Assembly: GCA_034509735.1 (NCBI GenBank)
Contig: JACGWO010000001.1
Coordinates: 34,475,966 to 34,539,965 of the forward strand
Origin: Sesamum alatum
Lineage: Eukaryota > Streptophyta > Magnoliopsida > Lamiales > Pedaliaceae
Reading direction: 5' to 3'
Length of the DNA: 64,000 bases
Shown here: positions 43,587 through 55,211 of the stretch, in pieces
Numbering within the stretch: position 1 is the stretch's first letter
Layout of the letters: each line of letters begins with the position of its first letter
Made by a program: the position numbers and the translations under genes
The notes under the pieces: generated by a model
What the model was told of the DNA's origin: nothing
The model's database searches: none
Seen by the model: only the letters and a program-made list of their open reading frames with translations

Positions 43587-46561
43587 ATCGACAACTAAAG
43601 CAACGCTTGGTGTTCAAAAGTTGAAGGACGACCACCGGCAAGCCCGCAACATCGTACTGAACTCGATGATAAACGAGATCTAGAAGCAATACGACCAGCA
43701 TGTAAGATATAATGCAACAAAGGAATTTTTGGAGCTAAGATGACGGAAGGGACATCTGTACAAAGTACACGGAGTGATGATGCTATCCCTAGTGGAGAAG
43801 CTCAAAAGACCTCCACGTCAGTCTTGAGATAGAGACGTACATTGACGTGATCCTTCAATCTCTTCCTCCCTCCTACGAACCATTTATTGTCAACATGAAT
43901 GAGCTTGGAAAAGATCTTCATAGGTTGATAATTATGTTGGTCTAATACGAGACAACAATTGTAAAATCTGCACCGTTGGTACTAGTAGGAGAGGCTTCAA
44001 CCTCTATAGCGAAAGGCAAGGGTGCCCGACGCCAAAAGAGGAAGAAGGCTAAGGTGACACCAGCTGCTAGCACTTCCACTGTTGTTCCTATTACACCGCA
44101 AGGCGGAGGTAAAGGAAAGAGCAACAAAGGTTCAGCAGTCGAGTTCATAAGATTCCTTAGAACGTACGCATCTATTGCCGTAAAAGGGCCATTGGAAGAG
44201 GGAGTGTCTTAAACCCCTCTCCAATGAAGGTAAAATTTGATATTGAGTATTGACATAATCACTTTACTCTCTTTGGTATTGGATACCGTTCTTGTCACAA
44301 ATCTGCGGGTGGTTTGCAGAAATTGATAAGGATTTAAAAAGCCAAGAACAATTCTAGGATTCAACAAATGGCAAGGCTATTGCTGAAAAGGACTAGAGAC
44401 TTGTTAGGCCTATAATCGTGATCATGTTAGGATAGTTTATAGGAATTACGTAACCTAGCATGATCAAAAGTATGTCTCTTTGTTGAACAAAGGTCTTATT
44501 TCGTACATATTTGATCAACAAAATTATTGAATATTGATTTATGTTTTCTAGTGTTTACACGTAAATTCCTAGAACACCATCCCATAAAAGGTTTATGAAT
44601 ACTCAAAATTCAAATGATCTAAATGGACTAATCAAGACCAACTTACAGATTTGGCATCTGCAAGAAGCTAGGGTGGTTCCCTCTTATTAAAGATGAGTAA
44701 ATTGAAAAGCTCGATGAATCTATAAATAGACTATTCGAATTGACTAAATTTACAAGTCTTTTCTGAAGAAGGAAAAATCCAATAGCGCTTTGTTGGACAA
44801 AGTAGGCTTGCCAAATAGTCAATTGGATAGGATCCAGTAAGACAACTGTAGGTTACTGAATAGACAAGACCATAAGGGGTTCAGAAGTCTAAAGGTAACC
44901 ATAGGAGGTTTGGTAATTAGACTTAGGGTGATGAATCGGAAATAGTCGTAAAATTAAACCTATTTCAATAGGATCGAAAACGCCGTGTATTTAGTGGGAG
45001 TTCATGAGCATCCATTTGAGAATGGAATTCTCAACGAAATGCGACCCGTAAAGGCCAAGTATGACGGTCTCTGATAAAAGGAGCGATCGAGCCTCGTTGG
45101 AAGGAGGTCGATCAAAGTTTGACCAAATTGTCTTAGCCCGTGTAGACGTAGACTCGAAAATTGCCAACGAGAGGAACGTGGCATTTTGCTAGGAGTCACG
45201 CACTATAGTGCCATGGTTTGGCAAGCCTTTGTCCCGACAAAGTTCTTGAGCATCTAGGAGGATCCTACATACGTCAAGAGACTAGTGGGAGACAAATTAG
45301 ACTCGGTGTCTGATTTGTACAGGTTTACGGCAGAGTAATGCTAACGTTGCTTATAATCGTGTTTCTCACTTAAACTGATCATATTCCAGTCCCCTTAAGA
45401 ACAAACCCGAATATCGTAGAGGTACGAGTGATCGAGATACATCCGGTCAAATTTGGATAGTGATCCAAACAACCCGCAGAAAGTGATGTTGGACATCGTA
45501 GTCGGATTTATGGAGAGGAGCCATAGAATCCACTAGAAAATTCAAACAAGGTTTGAAACACTACATAACTGGAATAATCGTTTTGACGAGCTCATACGGT
45601 GTATGACTCGATCTTGATTGACGTAGGTGATCAGTGGGAGTAGAAATTGTGTTCCAAGTGTTTAAGTGGGTAATGTCTTTTTCATCATGGATGAATTCAA
45701 GACGTTACGAATCACTAAAACACAGCCGTAACTCATGAAAATTCTCCATGACATTTTAGGGTTCCCACATACATATCGTGAATTGTGCCTTTCGAAGACT
45801 CAGTCATGATAGACTGATGAGAGAGCTCATATATGTAGAGGGATAAGTTGTTCGAGACTCAGTCACAGTTAGACTAATAAGAAAGCTTAGATACTATAAA
45901 TAAAGCATTAAGCCATTCAAGACTTAGTCACGATAAGACTAATGAGAAGGCTTGGATGTTGAGTATCCTCTACGTCTTAACCCCAGATAAACATGCGATA
46001 CGTTTACTCAGTACATAGGATCCGATGTTGAGTGTGCTTCTTGCATGACTCAACAGAAATCGATAATGCACTGAGGGGTTGAAGACAGCAGTCAAGAACA
46101 ATCCTTAGTAGCTGCATAAGGACTAAAGATGTGATCTCGATGCACCGTCTGTGGAGAGTTATTTTGGAAGGTTAAAGTGATACTATCTTCCACACCATAG
46201 TGATAAAAACAGTTTGTCTCAAAGGTATGCACAGTCAGACTCAATGATGATTGCATTAGATAGTGGTTATGGATGAAAACCGCGTCCATAGGATGGATGT
46301 GGTGCTAGCACGGCCAAGCTGATGGTTGCCTAGATGGCAGAAAACTAGGCTATGGAAAAAGTTATGGCCCGAGATCTCATCACAAGATTCACGGAGAATT
46401 CTTAGACAACCACCATCTCCAAGGGACGATGGTGGATAGAGGTAACACGGTTAAACCATATTGCTTCGGCAAGAAAATATAGCAGACTCTCGAGACATTA
46501 CTCAGTATCGTAGATTACTCACGCTTAGAGGGTTCTGAACAAAGTGGGTAATTGACTTAAT
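43587..46561 (+). pseudogene. element A' gag-pol remnant (shared defective version)
   Basis: Collinear with the remnant of A from 20677 onward and similarly degraded. The best open piece is 43976-44212 (gag tail: VGEASTSIAKGKGARR, Lys-rich). GATACC at 44282-44287 lacks the downstream protease codons, reverse transcriptase is joined across the same ~370-nt gap (about 45538-45560), and the YVDD position (about 45680) reads otherwise. RNase H pieces extend to 46560. Confidence 0.88.
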
Positions 46562-46576
46562 GGTCAAGTGGGAGAC
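46562..46576 (+). other. polypurine tract of A'
   Basis: GGTCAAGTGGGAGAC, one base from the consensus, abutting the LTR at 46577. Confidence 0.88.
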
Positions 46577-47126
46577 TGTTAGAATAGGTGACCAGAAAGT
46601 CAATGTGGTTGGCTGTTCTGAGAACCATTCGTCAATCTTTGAATGAAAGTAATATTATGTTGATGAATGTAGTAAGGATTCATCATTAGCAACGATGAGT
46701 TTGTTGTGCTTACTGCTAGCATTGAACGTCGTTTCGGTGTCACAACAAACGCCCACAGACCGGACATATGAATCCAAGAAGTTGGACTGCGCATAGGTTG
46801 GCAGTCATGGAACCAACTTCTGGAGATCGGTTGGAAACACTCCAAGTCGAGGACCTCGAGATTGGGTATCGAGGGTCCTATAGAGACTTGCACTAAGGAT
46901 TGCATTCATTAGATGGGTACCGTGTTTCATAGGTGACAGACATTGGATGTCTATGCAATATTAGCGGGTTAGTTGACAAGGGTAGTGTCAGCTGACTAAG
47001 GTGACTCGCGGAATCGTCATATGGAAGCCACACGGGCTTGGTCGGTATAATTTATATTCCAGTTCCGATAGTACGGGATTAGTCCTCGGACTTAAGGAAT
47101 CATGATAGTCGCTTACATACGAAGGT
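46577..47126 (+). repeat. 3' LTR of A', first segment
   Basis: Starts TGTTAGAATAGGTGACCAGAAAGTCAATG and matches A's LTR over about 510 bp, until element F is inserted at 47127 within the TACGAAGGTTG site. Further segments of the same LTR are 60509-60970 and 62409-63069. Confidence 0.9.
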
Positions 47127-47636
47127 TGAAAGCCTAGCACGCGTGTGGATTGTCCCGCGAGTAACGCGAATGCGGAAGCGTGGTATAATTAATATTGCAA
47201 GAATTAAACATGCCATAAACAAGATTAAAATAAAGACGTTCAAGGGGTGTTCCCTTGAATCTCCCAGGCATTCGGTGTATCTCATGAATAAAAAATATAC
47301 AAATAATTCATGGAGGCCATAGGGTTTGAAGAAGAGGCGAAAATATTAAACCGGAAACCTACCCGATTTTCATTTTCGACTTCAAACCGCTACTCGCGTT
47401 GTTTTCCATTTTGCTCCAAGATCTCGAGTTTGACACCCTCTAATTCATACACGCAATTCGTCCACGTATCTTGATCCTCGTGCTAGCGAAAGAACAAGTG
47501 TATATAATATTTAGAGAGGACGGATTGATCAAAAGCTATTTAATTAACGAGATCAACCTTCCTTTTGTTCAATTGTATCTACAAAAATAGGGGAGGGAAT
47601 GGCCGAGAGAGAGGGAGAGTGGCCGGCGGTGATGAT

Positions 47637-47660
47637 GTGTGTGTGTGTGTGTGTGTGTGT
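47637..47660. repeat. (GT)n microsatellite
   Basis: Twelve GT units within F's LTR, where related LTRs have shorter AC/GT-rich stretches. Confidence 0.9.
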
Positions 47661-48257
47661 TTTGAGTTTCATCATCTCTTCCAAAGTGAAGAGTTAGGAA
47701 TATCTATAGAGGAGGAATCCTATTCCTCTTCTAATTCCAACTCTTTGGAAGACTCCACTTCAAATAGGATTTAACCTAGTCAAATCCTGGTCAATTTCTA
47801 GCTTTTTGGTCAAACCAATCCTAGCCATTGATTACCCTCTTCAATCTCAACCATCCATTAATTTATGGAGTATTTAAATCTAATTAAATAATCCAAAGGG
47901 AATATCAATATTTATTTTAAGCCCATAAATTAATTTCCAATAAATCTGATTTATTAGATAAATTCCTTTCATCTAATAAAAGGAATTAATTTCCCAAGAT
48001 AAGAAAGACCCGATTAAATCTAATTTAATAGTTCCACTTCTCTCCAAATATTTAATTTCAAATTAAATACGTTATGTATGCGGATTGTGTGTGACTCTTT
48101 AGGTTCACCTTCAGCTAGACTTGGTCGAATTCCTAGAATCCGCCCATCACCATGGGTGGTCGTCTAGCAACGGTCCGTGGCACTAGAGACTAGGTGAAAT
48201 ATGCGTGGGGATGAATATTTAGGCTGTCTCACCACTTAGGGTCTAGGGCACGGATAC

Positions 48258-48262
48258 GCAGG
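48258..48262. repeat. target duplication GCAGG, left of G
   Basis: Matches 57411-57415 exactly; removing G and one copy rejoins F's LTR (GGATACGCAGG then TACTCATCTTGG). Confidence 0.93.
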
Positions 48263-50463
48263 TGAAACAATCGATACGGCCCGGGAACGCGGCGGAGGCG
48301 TAAAATAAAAGAAATTTAAAACGATTTCAAAGGGGTGTTCCCTTTGAATTCCCGGGCGTTCGGTGTATTCAAAAGCATAATAACATACATAAAAATATGC
48401 TTGAACATGTGGCTAGAGGAGGAAACAAAAAAGGTACAATAATTTAAATAGAAACATACCTTTTTCGTTTCACATGTACAACGGCAACAAGCTTTTGATT
48501 CTCTTTTCGTTCCTTTTCCGTTCACCTTAGGATTCAAATTAGAACCCCTCTAATTTGTCCACACCACAGCAATGGAAGTAAATCCAGATCTACTGCTAGG
48601 TAGAAGCTAGATCAAGGAAGAAACGAAAAACGTATTACACTATTGATTAGTGTATACGTATTTCTCATGTTCTCATTTTGAATCCAATTCAAAGAGAACT
48701 CAAAAGAAGGGGAAAAGGCTGGAAATTTTCGTGGCTTGTGTGCTAGGGAGTGCAAGTTAGGAAGATGAAAAGTGTATACATGTGTTGTGTAGTTGTAGGT
48801 AGTTTTCAAAACCACCAACACACTAATGCACAACTTATGCTCAACCTCCAACCATGTTAGCACAATATGTGGACCACCTAGCCATCATGGCAAGCCACAT
48901 CATTGCTTACATGGAGCCACATCATTGCTTACATGGAGGACTTTCAACTCCTCTTAAACTTGCATCAAACCTTTGAGCTTTGATTTCAAGTCATGGACCG
49001 GTTTTGACCGGTCTTGATTTAATCAAATTAAATCAAGTGATCCATGGGTTTTAAATTAATCCAATTAATTTTAAACCTTATTGAAATCCAAAAGTCAATT
49101 TCATCCAATTAAATAAACATAAGTTCAAACACTAATTAATTGATCCAATCAATTAATTAAACGAAACCCAATAAATTAATCCAATTAATTTAAAGGTATT
49201 GAGCCCAAAATTAATTAATCCAATTAATTAATTCTTGGGCCATCCATCCAATGGATTTTTCCAATAAATGATCCCATCATTTATATTCTCCTTGATTTAA
49301 TTTGATCCAATTAAATTAATTCACTTCTTCCAGAATTAATTCCAAATTAATTCCACTACTTCCATAGTGATTTGTGTGTGACTCTTTAGGTTCACCCTCA
49401 GCTAGACTTGGGCTTGTGTCCAACACAATTGATTAATAAATCCAATTTAATTAATTATTTCTGATTAACCATTAATCAGAAATGCCCGTTACCATGGGTG
49501 GCCGTCTAGCAACGGTCCATGGCACTAGAGACTAGGTGAATGTTGGCGTGAACATTTAGGCTCCGAATTCCATACAGGTACAGTCCTTTGTCAACCATCT
49601 CCCGGCCTTAGTCTAGGGCATGGAATTGGGTGTTGGTTCCCATCCTGGACTAGGCAACTATGCTACAAACTCGAGACGCGTTTACTCTATTGATCGACCT
49701 AGGGAACCATTCCCTACTCGACCAATCGCTACGGCCGTAGACTTAATGAGTCGAAACCATCTCAGAGCGCATAGGAGACATAGCTGTCAAATACTTACAG
49801 GAGACAGATTCTATCTTGGAATCCACCGTCCTCACTACATACTCCGACTGCCCTGGACAAGGCTTATAATGACCATATCAAAGACATGGTCACCTCTCGC
49901 CAAATCCAAGATACAACCTTCATATGCAAGCGACTGCCATGATTCCTCAAGTCCGAGGACTAATCCCGTACTATCGGAACCGAGAATTCCAGTCATACCG
50001 ACCAAGCCTCAAAGGCTTCCATATGACGATTCTCGCGAGTCAGTTCAGTCAGTCGACTACTTTGCCAACTAACCCACTAAAATTGCATAGACGACCCACG
50101 TCTGGCACCGATGAAACTCGGCACTCACCCAGTGAATGCAATACTTAGTGCAAGTCTCTATAGGACACTCGAGGCCCAGTCTCGAGGTCCTCGACTTGGA
50201 ACGTTTCAGACCGACCCTCAAGGAGTTGGTTTCATAGCCGCCAACCTATGCGCAGCTCAACTCAATGGGTTTTACCAATCGGTCTGTGGGCATTTGCTGT
50301 GACATTGAAACACCATTCAAATGTAAGTAGTAAGCACAACAAACACATTTTGCCAATGATGAATACTTACTTTATCCATCAGTATAATATTACTTTGATA
50401 AAGATCGACGAATAGTTTCCAGAACAACCAATCCAATTGACTTTCTGGTCACTTATTCTAACA
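48263..50463 (-). repeat. 3' LTR of G (left)
   Basis: 2201 bp. U3 (right side) has the conserved block at about 49370-49560 and AT-rich palindromes with CCA centres (TGG on the minus strand), such as CTTGATTTAAT/ATTAAATCAAG (about 49012-49036) and TTAATTAAT-CCA-ATTAATTAA (about 49211-49231). A 22-bp unit is tandemly duplicated at 48894-48937. The U5 hairpin TTCAAAGGG/CCCTTTGAA lies about 48327-48349. Confidence 0.93.
48894..48937. repeat. 22-bp tandem duplication in G LTR
   Basis: Two identical copies of a 22-bp unit beginning GCCACATCATTGC. Also present in the other LTR at 55840-55883, so it predates insertion. Confidence 0.92.
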
Positions 50464-50478
50464 ATCTCCCACTTGACC
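50464..50478 (-). other. polypurine tract of G
   Basis: The minus strand reads GGTCAAGTGGGAGAT next to the LTR start at 50463. Confidence 0.9.
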
Positions 50479-53400
50479 ACAAAGCCAATTACCCATGTTG
50501 CTCAGAGCCTTCTGAGCATGAGCAATCTACGATACCGGCTCGGTCTCGTGGGTCTACTATATTTCTCTGCCGAAGTGACACGGTCCAACCGTGTCAACGC
50601 TTCCTACCGTTGCTGCCTGCAAATGGTGATTGTCTAAGAATTTTCCGTGGATCTGTGATGAGATCTCGAGCCCAAAAGCTTTTGCCAAAGCCTAGTTGTT
50701 GGCCTCCAAGGCAACTACTGGCTCGGCCGTGCTAGGCACCACATCCATCCTATGGATGCGGTTTTTAATCCAAACCACTTTCCAGAAACGACTTCCAAAG
50801 TCGCCATACATTCGATTTTCATAATGACATGTCATGGTATCCTGCTTGAAACCTTTCCAAGCTACCACACTCCCCATTAAGTCCAAATGTATATACATAT
50901 TGAGACTAAACATTATTCACATGATTCTGGAAGCTAGTATCGCTATAGCCTTCTAGAATCAACCCTCCACAAAATGTGCATCAAGAACACTTCTTTAATC
51001 CTTATTCAGGTATTAAAGATATTCTCAACAGTTGTCTACTGCCTTCTCGGCACAAGCCCAATAACCATTGTTTATGCACAAAGCATACACAACATCAGGC
51101 CCAATGCACGAACGACATTCCTGCCTAAAGCAAAGACGTAGGGGATGTCAAACATCTAAGCTTTCTCATCAGTCTAGCGTGACTGATTCTTGAAAAGCTT
51201 AACCCTGTATAAAGGAATCCAATTCCTATCATGGAGAATTGCGTGAACAACGCTCGTGTTTTAGTGTTTTCTAACATCTTAAATTCATTCCAAATGAATA
51301 AGACGTTACACACTAAACACTTGGAATAAAACTATCCTCCCACTGACCCTAAAGCCTGTTACTGATCGATTCATACTCCGTATGAACTCGTCAAAACGAA
51401 TATTCCAGTTATACAAAATTTCAAACCCAGATTGAATTTTCATGATGGATCCAATAGCTCTAAGCCATTGATCCAAACCCGATGTCCAACATCGATTCTC
51501 CTTGTATCTTTTGGATGATAATCCAATTGACCGAACAGGCCCAGAAACCTTTACCTCTCAAGTAACTAAGGTATTCTGGTTCTCCCTAGGAGGACTGGAA
51601 TATAGTCAGTGAAGTAATATAATTACAAATGATGTCATTATTCTGCATTAAATCTACACAAATCAGACACCTAGTCTAATTTATCTCCCACTAGTCCCTT
51701 GACGTATGTGGGACCATCCCATGTACTCAAGAACTTTGTAGGATGCAGGCTTGCCAAACCATAACCTATATGGCAACTAGATCATGACTATTAGAAAATG
51801 CCATGTTTCTCAACCTGGCAACCTTTCAAGCCCATGTCTAGAAGGTTTAAGGTAATCCAGTGAAACCCGATCGAACCAAGTCTAACAAGGTTCGATTTCT
51901 CCCTTATCAGAGACCGTTCAACCATGGTCCTTACAGGAAGAATTCCACTGAGTGAGAATTCCATTCTCATCTGGATATTCAAGAACTCCTACTAAATACA
52001 CGCCCCTTCGATCTAATCGAGAGGTTTAATTTTGCAATCAACTTGGTTCACCACTCCAAGTCTAATTCCCCGAACCTATCCAAGGTCCTTAGACTTGTGA
52101 ACCCTCTTCTGGTGCTGTGTACTCAGTAACCTACGAATGTCTAAATGGATCCAATCCAATAGACTTTTGGCAAGCCCAATTTGTCCAACAAAGAAGCCTT
52201 ACAGTCTTTCCATCTCAGAGAGGACTTGTAAGCTAGTCGACTCAAATTGTATATCGCTAGACTCTTTGAATCTTCCAACTTCCTCGTCCTTAACTAAAGG
52301 AAAAACCATCCTAGCCTATGGATGCCAAATTCGTAAGTTTATCTTGATTATCCATTTTAATCATTTGATTTGAGTACTCATAATCCAATTATGGGATAAT
52401 GTTTAAGGATAATTATGTATCCCACCTAGCAGACAAGAATAGTCATTCTTTGTCAAATAAAGTAATTTTATTGATCAAACATATGTAATTAAAATATGTC
52501 CAACAGTATATAAAAACATACTTCAATCATGCTAGGTTACATATTTCCTTTCAAACTCTATCCTAACATGATCACTGTTATGCTATGCCTAACTAGTCCC
52601 TAGTCTTTGCAGCAATGGCCCTGCCATCGCTAAGCCTTAGGACCTGTCCTGGCTTTCTACTCATAACCATCTGTAAACCATTCGCAGATTATGATTAACT
52701 GGTATCCAATACCAAAGAGTAGAACAATAATCATGTTGGTACTCAATTCAAATGCACCTTCATTGGAGAGGAGCTTGGGACACTCCCTCTTCCAATGTCC
52801 CTTTTTGCAGCAGTTAATGCACACATCGTTTGGAATCTATGACTTTGACTGCCGAGCCCTCTTCCTCTTCCTCTTTCCTTTACCTCCGCCAAGCGGTGTA
52901 ACAGGATCACTCGAAGTGCTAGCAGCGGCTGATGTTGTCTTAGCTTTCTTCCTCTTCCAGTATCCGGCACCCTTGCCTTTCGCTTCAAAGGTCAAAGACT
53001 CTCCAACTAGTACCGCCGGCGCAGATTTTTCAATCATTGCCTCGTACTGGACCAACATATTTATCAAGTCGCCAATAAATTGGTCGAAGGAGGTCGAAAG
53101 AGACTGAAGGATCACATCAATGTACGTCTCTTTTTCAAGATTAGCTTGGAGGTCTTTGAGCATTTCCACAAGGGATAGCATCATCACTCCATGCTCTCGT
53201 ACAGACGACCCTTTTGTCATCTTAGCTCCGAAGAATGCCTTCGTTGCAGCGTATCTAACTTGCTGGTCCGAGACGTATAGATATCTTGCAAATGAAGCAT
53301 AATCGAGCCAACATCATCTAGCCTATCGTACTCCTACTGGATCTCATTAGTCATCGAGGCCAGTACGATGCTGCGGACCTACCGATGGTCAACATGCATA

Positions 53401-53586
53401 TTCTCGAACGCCAAGCGTTCTTGAGATATTAACCCATCCGGCAAGGCCTGAGGAAGATCCTTATTCAGAATGTAAGTCTGGTTCTCGAAATCTAAGACTA
53501 TCTTAAGATTTCACAGCCAGTCGTTGTAGTTTGTTCCATTAAAAAATATTAGCCTCTAGTATTGGCGTTAGTGGATTCTTAGACAT
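50479..53586 (-). pseudogene. element G gag-pol remnant (shared defective version)
   Basis: Starts with the ATG-TCT-AAG-AAT gag start at 53586. The longest piece, 53220-52837 (127 aa), is gag with ETYIDVILQSLS, MLVQYEA and a Lys-rich tail; a CCHC-like segment (CINCCKKGHWKRECP-like codons) lies about 52815-52775. GATACC at 52706-52701 lacks the protease codons that follow in B and C. Integrase pieces (about 52300-51660), reverse transcriptase with the shared deletion (about 51440-51415), a lost YVDD (about 51330-51310), and RNase H remnants to 50480. Confidence 0.88.
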
Positions 53587-55198
53587 ATACATTCAAAATG
53601 TAAACAGAAAAAACATTAAGTAGATTATAGTAATATTATGTTCAAGTTAAGACTTGGTCTTTAGTCATTAACCCCTCCCACTATTTTTGCCAAAGCCCAT
53701 CACTCTCAAATGAGGTTTCGGGAAACCATTTCCTAGTGGGCTTGAGGTCCACAAACGCAATTCTCCATGCCCCGCTTTTACGATTCACACGGAAAAAAGC
53801 TTTGTGGGAGGTAACCTATACCATTCTCATCCAATGAGATCCCCAAGTTATTTTGCCTCGCCTCTTCACATGATCCCGAGGACTCAAGCGAATCATGTTA
53901 CTCAGCGTTAGGCCCGACCCATCAACCAAATGAATATCTCAACTATCGCCCCCCACGACTCGTGAGACAGCGAAATAGGAGCATATTCCTTTGTTCATAA
54001 CAATAGCGCAGCTTTCTTCCATTCCAAACGTGCCACGACTCGTGAGACCACGAATGGGTGAAAGTAGCTTCCTCACTACATTGCTATGGATGGAAGGCTT
54101 GGATTTAAATCAAACCATTTGACTTTTTAATCCATTAATGGGCCTAATATTTACTTGGACCATCCAAGTGAGAGTTAAGTTTATTAGTGATCGAGACCTC
54201 ATCATTAAGAAAGTTTTGCATGCTCCAGTTTTAACATTGAATATAAAGGATGCATTCAAAACACATCATACATCAAATATTAAAACATACACCACATGCA
54301 AAATAAGCCTAGCACGCCCCTGTTGGATGATCACAAGCCCAATCCTATGTGATCCACTGAGCCCGCAGTGGATCTGTAGTCAATCTAGGGTGGCCTACAC
54401 TATTACAAAATTATAACCCATTATCATTCTAATGGGCCTTGTAACGCCTCTTCATTCTTTTGGACTCTCCATCGTGGGCTCCGTCCAACGGGCCTCTTCT
54501 TGGGCCTCCATCACCATGGAAATGCTTCCTTACAATTTATTAAAAAAAATAAATCCTCACCAACCTAACTACACTCATTACAACTTAAATAAGAAACCCC
54601 AATCAAAAGTTGAGGGAGTACAAAAGTAGGAAGAAAGCAAGCCATATTATTTCAAGGCTAAAAACGAGAGAGAGAAAGAGAATACTAAAACAAAGAGGCA
54701 CGCAGGCCTCACCCAACAAAAATTAAACCATACATAAGGGCCATGGGCTTTGTGATCATCCCCATTGTTTATCCAATAAACAATTAATACACATTTATAT
54801 CAAATATAAATATGCCCAACAAATAAATACATCCAATGCATTTATAAAAATGATATCCAATATCATAAACAACAACACAATTATTTGCAGAAATATATAT
54901 ATATTAATAATGCAATTAAAAATGGATATCATGTATCATACATCCAATGCACCAAAAAAAATATTTTTTTTTTTTAAATATCTGCATTAAAACTGAAACT
55001 AAAACATGCATTTACAGAAAATTCAATTTTCAAAAAAATGCATGGATATCCATAATTAAAAGCAAAATTAACACATATTTTTTAAACGCATAATCATGCT
55101 TAAAACCGTAAAACATGCTTTCCAAAAGCAAATTAAACATGTTGAACATGCTCATCACATAAAAACATGTCATTCCTAAAGCCACAACACCGAACCGG
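53587..55198 (-). mobile_element. 5' leader of G, without a GC-rich tract
   Basis: Minus-strand leader of about 1.6 kb. It keeps the long-range stem (54761-54745 and 54340-54325), a CACTGAG/CCCGCAGTGG hairpin (about 54356-54373), a CTTGG-ATGGT-CCAAG hairpin (about 54159-54173) and two CACGAGTCGTG palindromes (about 53957 and 54036). The region after the primer site (about 54780-55190) is A-rich rather than GC-rich. Confidence 0.85.
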
Positions 55199-55210
55199 GC
55201 TCTGATACCA
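55199..55210 (-). other. primer-binding site of G
   Basis: The minus strand reads TGGTATCAGAGC, one base inside the 5' LTR end at 55212. Confidence 0.92.
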
Positions 55211-55211
55211 C

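Larger units (their letters stand above)
47127..48262 (-). repeat. 3' LTR of F, distal part
   Basis: The minus-strand LTR end (CA at 47127) with U5 hairpin TTCAAGGG/CCCTTGAA (about 47240-47260) and a (GT)12 microsatellite at 47637-47660 in the region after the promoter. Interrupted at 48263 by G. Together with 57416-58204 it makes an LTR of 1925 bp. Confidence 0.88.

Noticed and set aside
47637..47660. GT repeat as a recombination or regulatory site
   Set aside because: A short microsatellite in an LTR segment that is AC/GT-rich in relatives; nothing else supports a role.
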